A DNA stretch of 19,293 nt from DASVSL01 sp036388095 (GCA_036388095.1 DASVSL010000002.1:1-19293), one strand, 5' to 3'; positions 1 to 7,326 are shown, counted from the first letter of the stretch. Translations and numbers: made by a program. Notes: generated from the sequence alone by a model not told the origin.

Positions 1-56
1 GAACTGGGGACACAAGGCTCTTCAGGCCTCTGCTCTACCAACTGAGCTAAAGAGCC
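1..56 (-). tRNA. tRNA-Phe (GAA), 3' end cut by window edge
   Basis: Read on the minus strand, the sequence has a 7-nt 5' acceptor strand (GGCTCTT), a D-arm with stem GCTC/GAGC, and a 5-bp anticodon stem GAGGC/GCCTT closing the loop CTGAAGA, which puts GAA (Phe) at 34-36. A five-base variable loop and the start of the T-arm follow, after which the window ends. The gene is therefore partial, missing most of the T-arm and the acceptor 3' strand. A degenerate copy of its 5' half lies just upstream (101-159), and a promoter lies beyond that (178-206). Confidence 0.9.
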
Positions 57-100
57 ATGATGGTAGTACGTGGGTAAACGGTAAGGTGCTGACCTCAAGG

Positions 101-159
101 CAGAGGCCTCTGCTCTACTCATTCTTCTGACGCTGCACGCAGCGATGAGCTAAACAGCC
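101..159 (-). pseudogene. tRNA-Phe-like leader with D-loop hairpin insertion
   Basis: On the minus strand this copies the 5' half of the neighbouring tRNA-Phe: GGCTGTTTAGCTC matches 12 of 13 bases and GTAGAGCAGAGGCCT matches 15 of 15. The D-loop, however, is replaced by about 28 nt containing a hairpin (CGCTGC/GCAGCG at 131-144). After the anticodon stem the copy departs into a perfect 14-bp palindrome (100-113) and then unrelated sequence, so it lacks an anticodon loop, T-arm and acceptor 3' strand and cannot be a working tRNA. It lies about 12 nt after the predicted transcription start and about 44 nt before the true tRNA-Phe, so it would form the pre-tRNA leader. It may be a relic or a functional leader. 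Confidence 0.7.
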
Positions 160-177
160 AGAAACAGAACAGGACTT

Positions 178-206
178 ATTGTAACTAAACAGGGGCCGCG
201 CGACAA
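178..206 (-). promoter_or_regulatory. Promoter for tRNA-Phe locus
   Basis: The minus strand carries a -35 TTGTCG (201-206), a 17-bp spacer and a -10 TACAAT (178-183). Predicted transcription starts near 171, just before the tRNA-like leader. The -35 lies 5 bp after the stop codon of the upstream gene, the same placement as at the other two tRNA loci in the window. Confidence 0.7.
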
Positions 207-211
207 GCGAG

Positions 212-535
212 TCAGGCGGTAGGCTTTTTGGCGAAACGGCCTTTGTCGCGAGTCGACAGTTTTGCAATTGCTCGCTCAACATAGGGGTCAAGCTGTACGG
301 ACTGACTGTTGGCGATGCATATACAGGTGTAGATAACGTCCGCCAGTTCATCGCCTAAGTCTTCGTGGGCTTCACCAGGCTTTTTCGGTTTATCGCCATA
401 CTCGTGGTTCAGGATACGAGCTACTTCACCAGCCTCTTCGGTCAGTCGGGCCATGTTACTCAGCGGGTGCCAGTATGGCTTTTCGTACTGCTGTAATTCG
501 TCGTCGATGCGCTTTTGGTAATCTGCCAGTGACAT
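212..535 (-). CDS. MazG-like nucleotide pyrophosphohydrolase
   Basis: This 107-aa all-alpha protein belongs to the MazG/dUTPase-like superfamily, which hydrolyses (d)NTPs to monophosphate and pyrophosphate and is thought to clear aberrant nucleotides. The metal-binding signature is present as E33-E34-xx-E37 in helix 1 and E63-xx-D66 in DLGDELADVIY. The length fits the single-domain MazG-like group; E. coli MazG is a two-domain protein of about 260 aa. The ATG (533-535) shares its A with the TAA of the upstream SPFH gene (TAATG), so translation is probably coupled. The gene stops just before the tRNA-Phe promoter. The exact substrate cannot be read from sequence. Confidence 0.85.
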   Translation of the reverse strand: MSLADYQKRIDDELQQYEKPYWHPLSNMARLTEEAGEVARILNHEYGDKPKKPGEAHEDLGDELADVIYTCICIANSQSVQLDPYVERAIAKLSTRDKGRFAKKPTA

Positions 536-1287
536 TATTTCAAAATGTCTTTAAGGTTGGTCAGTTCAGTTGGCAAAATCACGAGAGTTTTCTGACTTGG
601 TTCAACCGAAATCTTCTCGAGCGTCTGCAATGTACGGATATTGATACCGCCAGGAACCCTGCTGAGCATAGCCGCCGCGTCGGCAACTGACTGGGCAGAC
701 TGTTTCTCGGCTTCAGCCGTAATGACGACGGCGCGACGTTCACGCTCAGCTTCGGCTTGTTTGGCCATCGCGCGCTTCATATCCTGCGGCAATTCAATAT
801 TCTGAATCTTCACATTCTCGACGTCGATACCCCACTTGTCGGTTTCGCTATCGACAATCTCTTTGATCTTTTCGCTGATTTCGACGCGCTTGCTGAGCAG
901 TTCGTCCATGTCAGCGTTACCAGTGACGTCACGCAGGGCGGCCTGGGCGAACTGGCTGGTGGCGTAGACGTAGTTAGTCGTCTCGAGCACGGCCTTACCA
1001 GCGTCAATGACCCGCAGGTACACAACGGCATCGACGGCGACGGTCACGTTGTCCCGAGTAATGATCTCTTGCTTCGGCACATCAATCGGGGTCGAACGAA
1101 TGTCAACACGAATCATCTTCTGGAAAATGGGGATGATAATCCGCAAACCAGGTTGACGAATGCCGGTATATTTACCCAGTGTCAGCACAACACCGCGTTC
1201 GTACTGGTTAATGATCTTGAGTCCACTGAGTACCAGAATAACTAGCGCAAGTAGCACCAGTCCTGTAAAACCGCCAAATAGTTCCAT
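535..1287 (-). CDS. SPFH/stomatin-like membrane protein (slipin)
   Basis: The 250-aa protein has one N-terminal membrane segment (about residues 5-24), an SPFH/band-7 domain (about 27-190, beginning NQYERGVVLTLGKY and including the RDNVTV stretch) and an Ala/Glu-rich helical segment (about 172-205) typical of the oligomerising stalk. Stomatin-family proteins form membrane-associated rings and microdomains and often act with a partner protease of the NfeD type; no NfeD gene is adjacent here. An AAGGAG Shine-Dalgarno lies about 5 nt before the ATG. The stop overlaps the MazG-like start. A separate -10 TATACT (1312-1317) lies in the 30-bp gap after ddl, so the pair may have its own promoter as well as readthrough from ddl. 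Family assignment is firm; cellular role is inferred. Confidence 0.92.
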   Translation of the reverse strand: MELFGGFTGLVLLALVILVLSGLKIINQYERGVVLTLGKYTGIRQPGLRIIIPIFQKMIRVDIRSTPIDVPKQEIITRDNVTVAVDAVVYLRVIDAGKAVLETTNYVYATSQFAQAALRDVTGNADMDELLSKRVEISEKIKEIVDSETDKWGIDVENVKIQNIELPQDMKRAMAKQAEAERERRAVVITAEAEKQSAQSVADAAAMLSRVPGGINIRTLQTLEKISVEPSQKTLVILPTELTNLKDILK

Positions 1288-1311
1288 CGCGTCTCCTTGG
1301 TTAGTGTCGGC

Positions 1312-1317
1312 AGTATA
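1312..1317 (-). promoter_or_regulatory. -10 element for the SPFH/MazG-like pair
   Basis: TATACT on the minus strand sits between the ddl stop and the SPFH start, giving a predicted start near 1305 and a leader of about 18 nt that contains the AAGGAG site. No convincing -35 was found, because that position lies inside ddl. Confidence 0.4.
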
Positions 1318-2322
1318 TCACTCGAGAGCGAGAGCGATAAGGCGATCGAGGAGCGCCGAGTACGATAAACCTTCGTGTTGCCAGAGCTTGGGGTACATGC
1401 TGATGTCGGTAAACCCGGGGATACTATTGATCTCGTTGAGATACAGCGTATTAGTATCATCGAGCAAAAAATCGACTCTCGACATGCCACGTGACGCAGT
1501 TACCCGGTAGGCATCTAGAGCGTGTTGCTTCAGCGTTGCAATCATCGCCGCAGGTAGTTCGGCCGGTACGACCGTTTGGGCAGTACTGCCGGTATTATAT
1601 TTATCTTCAAAACTATAGAAATCTTCGCCCGGGATTATCTCGCCCGCTGACGTGACTTCAGGCCGGGCGTTACCAAGTACGGCTAGTTCGATTTCGCGGC
1701 CATGGACGGTTTTTTCGATCAGTACGAGGTCGGCGTGTTTGGCAGCATCGTCGAGCGCGGTATCCCATTGATCAGCCGAGGTGACATGGCTGACACCAAC
1801 CGACGATCCACCTATATTTGGTTTTATAAAGACGTCTTCGCCCAAGTCACTAGTCACGACTTTATAGGCTGGCTTCGGGTCATACGAGTACCAGGTGTGC
1901 CACGGCGTTACAGGAATACCCGCATGCGCCAGGACTCGTTTGGTCATGTCTTTGTCCATGGTGACGGCGGCCGACAAAAGACTCGGACCGACACATGGGA
2001 CATGCAGCAGATTAGCTAGCCCTTGAACGTCCCCGTCCTCGCCGTGCTGCCCGTGGAGGACTGGAAACAGCACATCGACGGTAAATTCGGTGCCGTCCGA
2101 AACCGTAAACGCGCCCTTGCCTAGCTGCGGTACCAAGGTTCGGCTTTCGTCACGCTGGTCGACGCTGTCGGCGAGGGTCCATTTACCATTGACCGTTATA
2201 TAGCCGAGCCGTATGTCGTACTTTTCGTGGTCCAGCGCCGCCACAACATTACGGGCACTCAGAATCGAAACATCGTGCTCAGATGATTCACCACCGAATA
2301 AGACAAGGAGGTTGGTTTTCAT
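1318..2322 (-). CDS. ddl: D-alanine--D-alanine ligase
   Basis: The 334-aa ATP-grasp enzyme joins two D-alanines using ATP to supply the terminal dipeptide of peptidoglycan precursors; it is cytoplasmic. Visible signatures are GGESSEHDVS (10-19), HGQHGEDG (90-97), the glycine-rich KPNIGGSSVGVS loop (167-178), the catalytic Arg and metal Asp in SRVDF (R282, D284), and the second metal site plus substrate loop LNEINSIPGFT (295-305, with E297 and N299). The length is normal for Ddl. The DKYNTG segment before the catalytic domain resembles D-Ala-D-Ala ligases rather than VanA-type D-lactate ligases, though this is only a sequence impression. The ATG is preceded by a short AGGAT and by TAGCAT (2330-2335), 7 nt upstream. 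The gene is divergent from rarA across 31 bp. Confidence 0.95.
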   Translation of the reverse strand: MKTNLLVLFGGESSEHDVSILSARNVVAALDHEKYDIRLGYITVNGKWTLADSVDQRDESRTLVPQLGKGAFTVSDGTEFTVDVLFPVLHGQHGEDGDVQGLANLLHVPCVGPSLLSAAVTMDKDMTKRVLAHAGIPVTPWHTWYSYDPKPAYKVVTSDLGEDVFIKPNIGGSSVGVSHVTSADQWDTALDDAAKHADLVLIEKTVHGREIELAVLGNARPEVTSAGEIIPGEDFYSFEDKYNTGSTAQTVVPAELPAAMIATLKQHALDAYRVTASRGMSRVDFLLDDTNTLYLNEINSIPGFTDISMYPKLWQHEGLSYSALLDRLIALALE

Positions 2323-2329
2323 ATATCCT

Positions 2330-2347
2330 ATGCTAGCACGCTATAGT
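2330..2347. promoter_or_regulatory. Compact divergent promoter region of ddl and rarA
   Basis: Only 31 bp separate the two start codons. On the plus strand TATAGT (2342-2347) ends 6 nt before the rarA ATG. It lies in the palindrome ACTATAGT-like core, so the minus strand also reads TATAGC there, and a second minus-strand candidate TAGCAT with an extended TG motif (2330-2335) ends 7 nt before the ddl ATG. Neither side has a clear -35, because both would fall in the opposite gene. The two promoters probably compete for polymerase. Confidence 0.5.
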
Positions 2348-2353
2348 GGTGAT

Positions 2354-3529
2354 ATGAGTAGAGTACCCCTGGCAGAGCGCATGCGCCCTACATCGCTAGA
2401 TGAGGTGATTGGCCAAACCCATATCGTTGGTGACAACGGGTTGTTGCGCCGCATCGTCGAGACGGGTCAGCCGACCAGTTTGATTTTGTGGGGGCCGCCA
2501 GGGACGGGCAAAACCACTTTGGCGCGGATACTCGCGAATGCGCTCGAGGCAGACTTCATCGAACTTAGCGCCGTAACCGCTGCCAAAAAAGATGTCATGG
2601 CCGTCGTCGAGCGCGCCAAGGTCAACTGGAACCTAAAACAACGCACGATTTTGTTCGTCGATGAAATCCACCGCTTTAACAAAGCCCAACAAGACGCTTT
2701 TTTGCCACACGTCGAATCGGGCTTATTGACACTGATCGGCGCGACCACCGAGAATCCGAGCTTCGAGGTCATTACCCCGCTACTGTCTCGTTCTCGGGTG
2801 TTGGTGCTCGAACCCCTGAGTAAACCCGACATCCTCGGCATCTTGCGCCGTGCCCTCGACCAAGAAGAGGCGTCCGTCGAAGTCGACGACGACGCGCTGG
2901 ATTACCTCGCCGAACTGTCTGGTGGTGACGCACGCTTGGCACTAGGCAACCTCGAGGTCGCGCTTGGTCTGAATGATCACCTGACAAAACAAATCGTCGA
3001 GACGGCAGCGCAGCGACGGATTCCTGGCTACGACAAAAAAGGCGACATGCACTATGACATCATATCGGCGTTCATTAAAAGCATGCGTGGTAGCGACGTC
3101 ACCGCGACACTCTACTACCTGTCACGGATGCTCCACGCCGGCGAAGACCCCAAGTTTGTTGCCCGGCGTATGGTGATATTCGCCAGTGAAGATATTGGCC
3201 TGGCGGGTAATGGTGCTCTTAGCCTTGCGGTCGCTGCCTTTCAGGCGGTCGAACGTATCGGCATGCCCGAGGCTAACTACACCCTGTACCACTGCGCCAC
3301 TGCCCTGGCCCGTTCAGAAAAATCACGCGAAACGAGCGATTTGATGTACGAAGCCCAAGCGCTTGCCAAACAACACCCGGACGCGCCGGTGCCACTACAC
3401 GTGCGAAACGCACCAACCAAGCTAATGAAAGATCTTGGCTACGGCAAAGATTACAAATGGAAAGCTGACTTCAAACCAGCCCAAGGCTTTTTGCCTGACG
3501 CGGTTACTGGATCAGGAAATACTGAATAA
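2354..3529 (+). CDS. rarA: Replication-associated recombination protein A (RarA/MgsA), AAA+ ATPase
   Basis: The 391-aa protein is a AAA+ ATPase of the RarA/MgsA/WRNIP1 family, which acts at stalled replication forks and is related to clamp-loader subunits. Walker A is GPPGTGKTT (47-55), Walker B ILFVDEIHRF (99-108), sensor 1 follows in LIGATTENPS, and the family-specific C-terminal helical domain includes DALDYLAELSGGDAR and the FASEDIGLAGNGAL segment. The start was set to the ATG at 2354, because MSRVPLAERMRPTSLDEVIGQ matches the family N-terminus and a -10 box ends 6 nt upstream; the longer reading from 2213 runs antisense into ddl. The protein ends at FLPDAVTGSGNTE, earlier than the usual tail in which an aromatic/proline motif follows this point. 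Its last 26 nt overlap the convergent alpha-glucosidase gene. Confidence 0.93.
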   Translation: MSRVPLAERMRPTSLDEVIGQTHIVGDNGLLRRIVETGQPTSLILWGPPGTGKTTLARILANALEADFIELSAVTAAKKDVMAVVERAKVNWNLKQRTILFVDEIHRFNKAQQDAFLPHVESGLLTLIGATTENPSFEVITPLLSRSRVLVLEPLSKPDILGILRRALDQEEASVEVDDDALDYLAELSGGDARLALGNLEVALGLNDHLTKQIVETAAQRRIPGYDKKGDMHYDIISAFIKSMRGSDVTATLYYLSRMLHAGEDPKFVARRMVIFASEDIGLAGNGALSLAVAAFQAVERIGMPEANYTLYHCATALARSEKSRETSDLMYEAQALAKQHPDAPVPLHVRNAPTKLMKDLGYGKDYKWKADFKPAQGFLPDAVTGSGNTE

Positions 3530-5117
3530 CGACGCCCTGGTGCGGTGCCAGCGTCATACCGCCACGCAACCGGCGCTCTTTGATCGGGTGCGTCGATGCC
3601 AAAATGTCACCTTTGGCTGCAACCTGAATCTCCTGCGGCTGATCGGACATGTTGGCAATAATGAGCATTTTTTCGAACTTATGTTCGCGGATATAGCCGA
3701 TAACCGGGCCGTGGGCACCCTCCCATTGACTGTACTTACCGACCCGGAAGATCCGGCGGCGGCGTAGCTTAAGTAGTAGACGATATAAATGAAAATACGA
3801 ATTCGGATCGACTGATTCACTGGCAACGTTGGTTGTCTTATAGTCTTTTGAGATCGGCAGCCATGGCTCCGCAGTGCTGAAACCGGCGTGTTTGTCAGCG
3901 GACCACTGCATGGGCGTCCGGGCCGGGTCCCGCCCCAAGCCGAGGCCAGGTACCCGCAGCTCAAACGGATCTTTAACGAGATCGGGTGTGATATCGCCAT
4001 CCTTCATCCCGATTTCATCGCCGTAATACACGACCGGAATACCGGCTAGTGTCAGCTGGATCATCGCAATCAAACGAGATTGCGCATCACCGAGCCGACT
4101 ACGCAGGCGCGAATTGTCGTGATTGCCAAAGGTATAAAACGGCCGCAGTGTATCGCCGAGCTCGCGCGGGAATCGACTGATAAAATCGCGGTAGTACTCC
4201 GAGTCATACGGCGCATGAATGCCTTCGAAATTAAATGGTGCCGCTACGTCTGGGTTTACTTCGTAGAAGCGGGAATGGATGTTGGCCCAAGACGTCGGGT
4301 CGGTTGTGTAGTCTTCGAACAAAATAATCCGGTCGGGAAACTCTGCCACAACATCGGCCATTTCCTTGAGGTGCAAGAACAGTTTGTCGCCGTACATATC
4401 GTGGTCGTGCAGAAACTGGTGGTACGGATCGTGCTCGCCTTCGATGTAGTCTGGGTTGAGCGGGTTATCGCGAAACTGCGAATCTTTCGCCAGCACCCAG
4501 ATAGCGTCGGCCCTGATGCCATCGACACCATGCTCCATCCAAAACCGCAGCACGTTTTTCATCGCACGCCGCACTTCAGGATTGTCCCAGTTCAGATCCG
4601 GCTGTTCCTTCAAGAAACTATGCATGTAGTACTGGCCACGAATTTCATCGTATTCCCAGCTCGAACCGCCAAAAATGCTGAGCCAATTGTTTGGTGCCGA
4701 TCCGTCCGGTTTCGGATCTCGCCAGATATACCAGTCGCTGCGTTCGTTATCGCGAGAACTACGTGATTGCACGAACCAGCTGTGTTTGTCAGACGTGTGG
4801 TTTGGCACGTAGTCGACCATCACCTTGATATCACGCTCGTGTGCCCCTTGAACGAGGCGTTTGAAGTCATCCATTGTGCCAAATAAATGATCGACGGAGA
4901 AATAATCCGAAATGTCATAGCCGAAATCGGCCATCGGCGATGGGTAAAATGGTGACAGCCAAATAGCGTCGACGCCCAGTGACGTGCCATCGCCTTTTAG
5001 GTAGTCGAGGTTTTTGACAATGCCAGCAATATCACCCGTTCCGTCACCGTTGCCGTCAAGGAAGCTGCGTGGATATATCTGATAAATGGCATTAATAGCG
5101 TCCCATCTGGAAGTCAT
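3504..5117 (-). CDS. GH13 alpha-glucosidase / alpha-amylase family hydrolase
   Basis: The 537-aa TIM-barrel enzyme has all four GH13 regions: DYVPNHTS (102-109), GIRADA (200-205, nucleophile D204), ILFEDY (acid/base E268) and FGNHD (transition-state stabiliser D334). The N-terminus (IYQIYPRSFLDGNGDGTGDI) and the DIKVMVDYVPNH context match the oligo-1,6-glucosidase/alpha-glucosidase subfamilies acting on short alpha-glucans, isomaltose-like sugars or sucrose; trehalose synthase is a less likely alternative. There is no signal peptide, so it is cytoplasmic. A TATAGT -10 (5126-5131) ends 8 nt before the ATG, with no Shine-Dalgarno. The gene diverges from a GT4 glycosyltransferase, suggesting joint sugar or glucan metabolism, which is an inference. 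The 3' end overlaps rarA on the other strand by 26 nt. Confidence 0.92.
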   Translation of the reverse strand: MTSRWDAINAIYQIYPRSFLDGNGDGTGDIAGIVKNLDYLKGDGTSLGVDAIWLSPFYPSPMADFGYDISDYFSVDHLFGTMDDFKRLVQGAHERDIKVMVDYVPNHTSDKHSWFVQSRSSRDNERSDWYIWRDPKPDGSAPNNWLSIFGGSSWEYDEIRGQYYMHSFLKEQPDLNWDNPEVRRAMKNVLRFWMEHGVDGIRADAIWVLAKDSQFRDNPLNPDYIEGEHDPYHQFLHDHDMYGDKLFLHLKEMADVVAEFPDRIILFEDYTTDPTSWANIHSRFYEVNPDVAAPFNFEGIHAPYDSEYYRDFISRFPRELGDTLRPFYTFGNHDNSRLRSRLGDAQSRLIAMIQLTLAGIPVVYYGDEIGMKDGDITPDLVKDPFELRVPGLGLGRDPARTPMQWSADKHAGFSTAEPWLPISKDYKTTNVASESVDPNSYFHLYRLLLKLRRRRIFRVGKYSQWEGAHGPVIGYIREHKFEKMLIIANMSDQPQEIQVAAKGDILASTHPIKERRLRGGMTLAPHQGVVIQYFLIQ

Positions 5118-5125
5118 ACCCAGGT

Positions 5126-5131
5126 ACTATA
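5126..5131 (-). promoter_or_regulatory. -10 element of the alpha-glucosidase
   Basis: TATAGT on the minus strand ends 8 nt before the ATG, predicting a leader of only about 2 nt. No good -35 match was found at the expected spacing. Confidence 0.5.
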
Positions 5132-5189
5132 CCGGTTACGCAGGTGATTTTTAGCAAAAATTATCACAATTTGGGGTCGTGCGGCGTGG

Positions 5190-5195
5190 TAGAAT
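5190..5195 (+). promoter_or_regulatory. -10 element of the GT4 glycosyltransferase
   Basis: TAGAAT ends 10 nt before the ATG at 5206. The leader would be about 4 nt, and no Shine-Dalgarno is present. The -35 is unclear. Confidence 0.45.
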
Positions 5196-5205
5196 TATTT
5201 CCATT

Positions 5206-6405
5206 ATGAAAATCGCAATGATGGTGCGCGGCTTTATGCCGACACCCGTTCCTGAAGGAGTTGCCTACTCACCCGCAAGCGTGGCGCAGAGTGTTGCCGA
5301 AGGACTGCAAGGTCTTGGTCACGACGTAACGTTTTACGGAACGGAAAAAACTACTCTGGACGTTGAACGCATTGAAACATGTGGCCAACGATCAATCGTA
5401 AACTCGCAGTTAGAATTTGAAGAGTTCACAAGCTCAGCCGACTTGTTCAAGAACTACTTGCCCTCGCTGTACGACATGCGGCTCAGCCGTGAGATGCTCG
5501 AAGCAGCTGCGCGTGGTGAGTACGACTGCGTTATTTTCAACCACTTCGAATCTGCTCTGCCGCTGGCAAAATTGTTCCCGGACGTCCCGATCGTTTACAT
5601 CTTGCACGACTATATCGACGAATCGCGCCGACAGATGATGGAGATGTACACCTCGCCCAATCAGCATTTCATTTCAATTTCTGATAATCAACGCCGCGAT
5701 GCACCGGATCTTAACTATGCCGCGACAATTTATAACGGCATTAACACGGATTATTTTAATTTTGAGCCAGATGCCGAAGACTACCTTATGTTCTCTGGGC
5801 GCATCACGCCGATCAAAGGCGTCAAAGAAGCGGTTCAAGTCGCCGTTCAGTCCAAAAGCCGTCTGTTAATTGCGGGCACTTTATCGAAAGTAGATTATTG
5901 GTACTTCGACGAGCACATCAAGCCGTACCTCGACGACCGCATCCTTTTCCTTGGCATGCTCGACAAAGAACAGCTGCGCAAGTACTACCAAAAAGCCGCT
6001 GGCCTGTTGATGCCGATTCAATGGGAAGAACCGTTTGGCCTGTCGATGGTCGAAGCCAACGCCTGCGGTACACCGGTCATCGCCTTTAATCGCGGCTCCG
6101 TGCCTGAGATCGTCGTTAACGGTAAGAACGGGTTTGTCGTTGATAACAGTGCCGAGATGATCATGGCCATCAAAAAGCTCAAAACTGTTAGTCGTCGCAG
6201 TTGCCGTGACCGAGTTGTTCGTAACTATACAACTGCGCGGATGGTCAAGCACTACGAAACAACCCTGCTTGAGATTTGCCACAAACAAGCCGGTCGTGTA
6301 AGTACCGCAAAGTCGGCGTCGCGAAATACACAGGTACGCGCTAGTCTCAAGCGCATCTCAAGTCGTCTCAAGATGAAAAACCGCGCTCACCCCACGAAAA
6401 AATAG
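5206..6405 (+). CDS. GT4-family glycosyltransferase
   Basis: The 399-aa GT-B fold enzyme has an N-terminal acceptor domain starting MKIAMMVRGFMPTPVPEGV (the glycine-rich loop region) and a C-terminal nucleotide-sugar domain with YNGINTDYF (176-184), SGRITPIKG (197-205) and the retaining GT4 E-x7-E motif (E275 to E283 in EPFGLSMVE), followed by ACGTPVIAF. GT4 enzymes move a sugar from UDP- or GDP-sugar to lipid, sugar or protein acceptors; the acceptor cannot be told here. The last 60 or so residues are strongly basic (RASLKRISSRLKMKNR), suggesting membrane or polyanion association. The start was set at the ATG at 5206 rather than the GTG at 5179, because MKIAMM begins the first beta strand and a -10 box ends 10 nt upstream. 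It is divergent from the GH13 enzyme (88 bp). Confidence 0.9.
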   Translation: MKIAMMVRGFMPTPVPEGVAYSPASVAQSVAEGLQGLGHDVTFYGTEKTTLDVERIETCGQRSIVNSQLEFEEFTSSADLFKNYLPSLYDMRLSREMLEAAARGEYDCVIFNHFESALPLAKLFPDVPIVYILHDYIDESRRQMMEMYTSPNQHFISISDNQRRDAPDLNYAATIYNGINTDYFNFEPDAEDYLMFSGRITPIKGVKEAVQVAVQSKSRLLIAGTLSKVDYWYFDEHIKPYLDDRILFLGMLDKEQLRKYYQKAAGLLMPIQWEEPFGLSMVEANACGTPVIAFNRGSVPEIVVNGKNGFVVDNSAEMIMAIKKLKTVSRRSCRDRVVRNYTTARMVKHYETTLLEICHKQAGRVSTAKSASRNTQVRASLKRISSRLKMKNRAHPTKK

Positions 6406-6425
6406 CGCCCTCATCCGTTTGTCTA

Positions 6426-6450
6426 GCGTGCCAGCCTGGCGCTTTCACGC
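6426..6450. other. Weak hairpin in the gap after the glycosyltransferase
   Basis: GCGTG and CACGC pair around an inner CCAG/TGG in the 119-bp gap before the HNH gene. There is no T-run on either side, so it is a poor intrinsic terminator. A TTGAAA (6459-6464) could be a -35 for the HNH gene, but the -10 at the right distance is weak. Confidence 0.3.
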
Positions 6451-6524
6451 CAAATATGTTGAAATAGATAGGTGAAAACCATAAGTTCTATCGTCCATGT
6501 GTCTTGGACGCCGCAACAAGCGCG

Positions 6525-7220
6525 ATGAAGCGCCAGTCGGTACGGCTCCTTAAGGTGCTGGTCGTGCTGGTGATTGCCAGTATAGGTTCGTATAAAACCC
6601 TTCAGCTCGACGCGGCCACATTCGACAACTCGAACACGAATATTGAGGTTGTCGAGTCGCCGGCAGGCGAGGCCCTTGCTACCCTACCGATCAAAGGACG
6701 CGCGCCGAAGACCGGCTACAGCCGCGATCAATTCGGGAACGGTTGGAGTCTGATCGGCGAATGTGACGCCCGGAATTATATTTTAGCTCGTGATTTAGTC
6801 GAAGAGACGTTAGTCACACCGACGTGCAAGGTTGCAACCGGTCGCCTGAACGACCCCTACAGCGGCAAAATTATCAGTTTCTTCCGGGGTGCCGACACCA
6901 GCGATGATATTCAGATTGATCATGTTGTCGCGCTGAGTGATGCCTGGCAAAAAGGCGCTCAGGCACTGACTGTAGAACAGCGTCGGGCCCTCGCCAACGA
7001 CCCGCTCGAGTTGCTGGCGGTGGAAGGGGCGCTGAACCAGCAAAAAAGCGACGGCGATGCCGCCACCTGGTTGCCGCCGAACAAATCGTACCGCTGCGCC
7101 TACGTTGCCCGCCAAATCGCCATCAAAAAGAAATATAGCCTGTGGGTCACGCGCAGCGAATACGATACAATGGCAGACGTTCTAAAAACGTGCCCGGACC
7201 AACTACTCCCCACTTCGTAA
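6525..7220 (+). CDS. Secreted HNH-type nuclease (GmrSD-C/DUF1524-like)
   Basis: The 231-aa protein begins with a positively charged, hydrophobic segment (MKRQSVRLLKVLVVLVIASIG) that should act as a signal peptide or anchor, so it works outside the membrane. The body matches the HNH-endonuclease proteins common in Actinobacteria and Saccharibacteria: IQIDHVVALSDAWQKGAQ (catalytic His133 after Asp132), then NDPLELLAVEGALNQQKSDGDAATWLPPN (N171 and K174-N186, completing the beta-beta-alpha-metal site). A plausible role is extracellular DNA degradation or nutrient nucleotide acquisition, or processing of imported DNA; this is inference. Two cysteines (C80, C101) flank the first half and may form a disulfide. 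The start is the ATG at 6525; a TTG at 6504 in frame is the alternative. No clear Shine-Dalgarno is visible. Confidence 0.82.
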   Translation: MKRQSVRLLKVLVVLVIASIGSYKTLQLDAATFDNSNTNIEVVESPAGEALATLPIKGRAPKTGYSRDQFGNGWSLIGECDARNYILARDLVEETLVTPTCKVATGRLNDPYSGKIISFFRGADTSDDIQIDHVVALSDAWQKGAQALTVEQRRALANDPLELLAVEGALNQQKSDGDAATWLPPNKSYRCAYVARQIAIKKKYSLWVTRSEYDTMADVLKTCPDQLLPTS

Positions 7221-7229
7221 GCATAACTA

Positions 7230-7258
7230 TTGCTAAAAGTATAAAAATAGTATAAAAT
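7230..7258 (+). promoter_or_regulatory. Promoter of the cysteine-containing hypothetical gene
   Basis: TTGCTA (7230-7235) and TAAAAT (7253-7258, within TATAAAAT) are separated by 17 bp in an AT-rich stretch that stands out from its GC-richer surroundings. The predicted start near 7265 gives a leader of about 62 nt before the GTG at 7327, unlike the near-leaderless genes elsewhere. Confidence 0.6.
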
Positions 7259-7279
7259 ATCTATACTACGCAAGTAGTC

Positions 7280-7323
7280 GCTGCACCGTGCAGCCCCTGT
7301 CATGGGACATTTTAGGAGGTGAT
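7280..7323 (+). promoter_or_regulatory. Structured 5' leader with a very strong Shine-Dalgarno
   Basis: A perfect hairpin GCTGCA-CCG-TGCAGC (7280-7294) and a weaker one (TGTC/GACA, 7299-7310) precede AGGAGGTGATCC (7314-7325), which is fully complementary over 12 nt to the usual 3' end of 16S rRNA. The site sets the GTG at 7327 as the start codon. The arrangement could allow structure-dependent control of translation. Confidence 0.6.
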
Positions 7324-7326
7324 CCC

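Noticed and set aside
757..1245. 162-aa open frame antisense to the SPFH gene
   Set aside because: It mirrors a well-supported gene and has no ribosome-binding site or family likeness; GC-rich codon use creates such long shadows throughout the window.
2213..2353. N-terminal extension of RarA
   Set aside because: These 47 codons run antisense through ddl and its start, and do not resemble the RarA N-terminus, which begins at 2354.
7314..7325. A fragment of an rRNA gene (16S 3' end) in reverse
   Set aside because: Only 12 nt match, and the position directly before a GTG-initiated gene explains it as a Shine-Dalgarno site.
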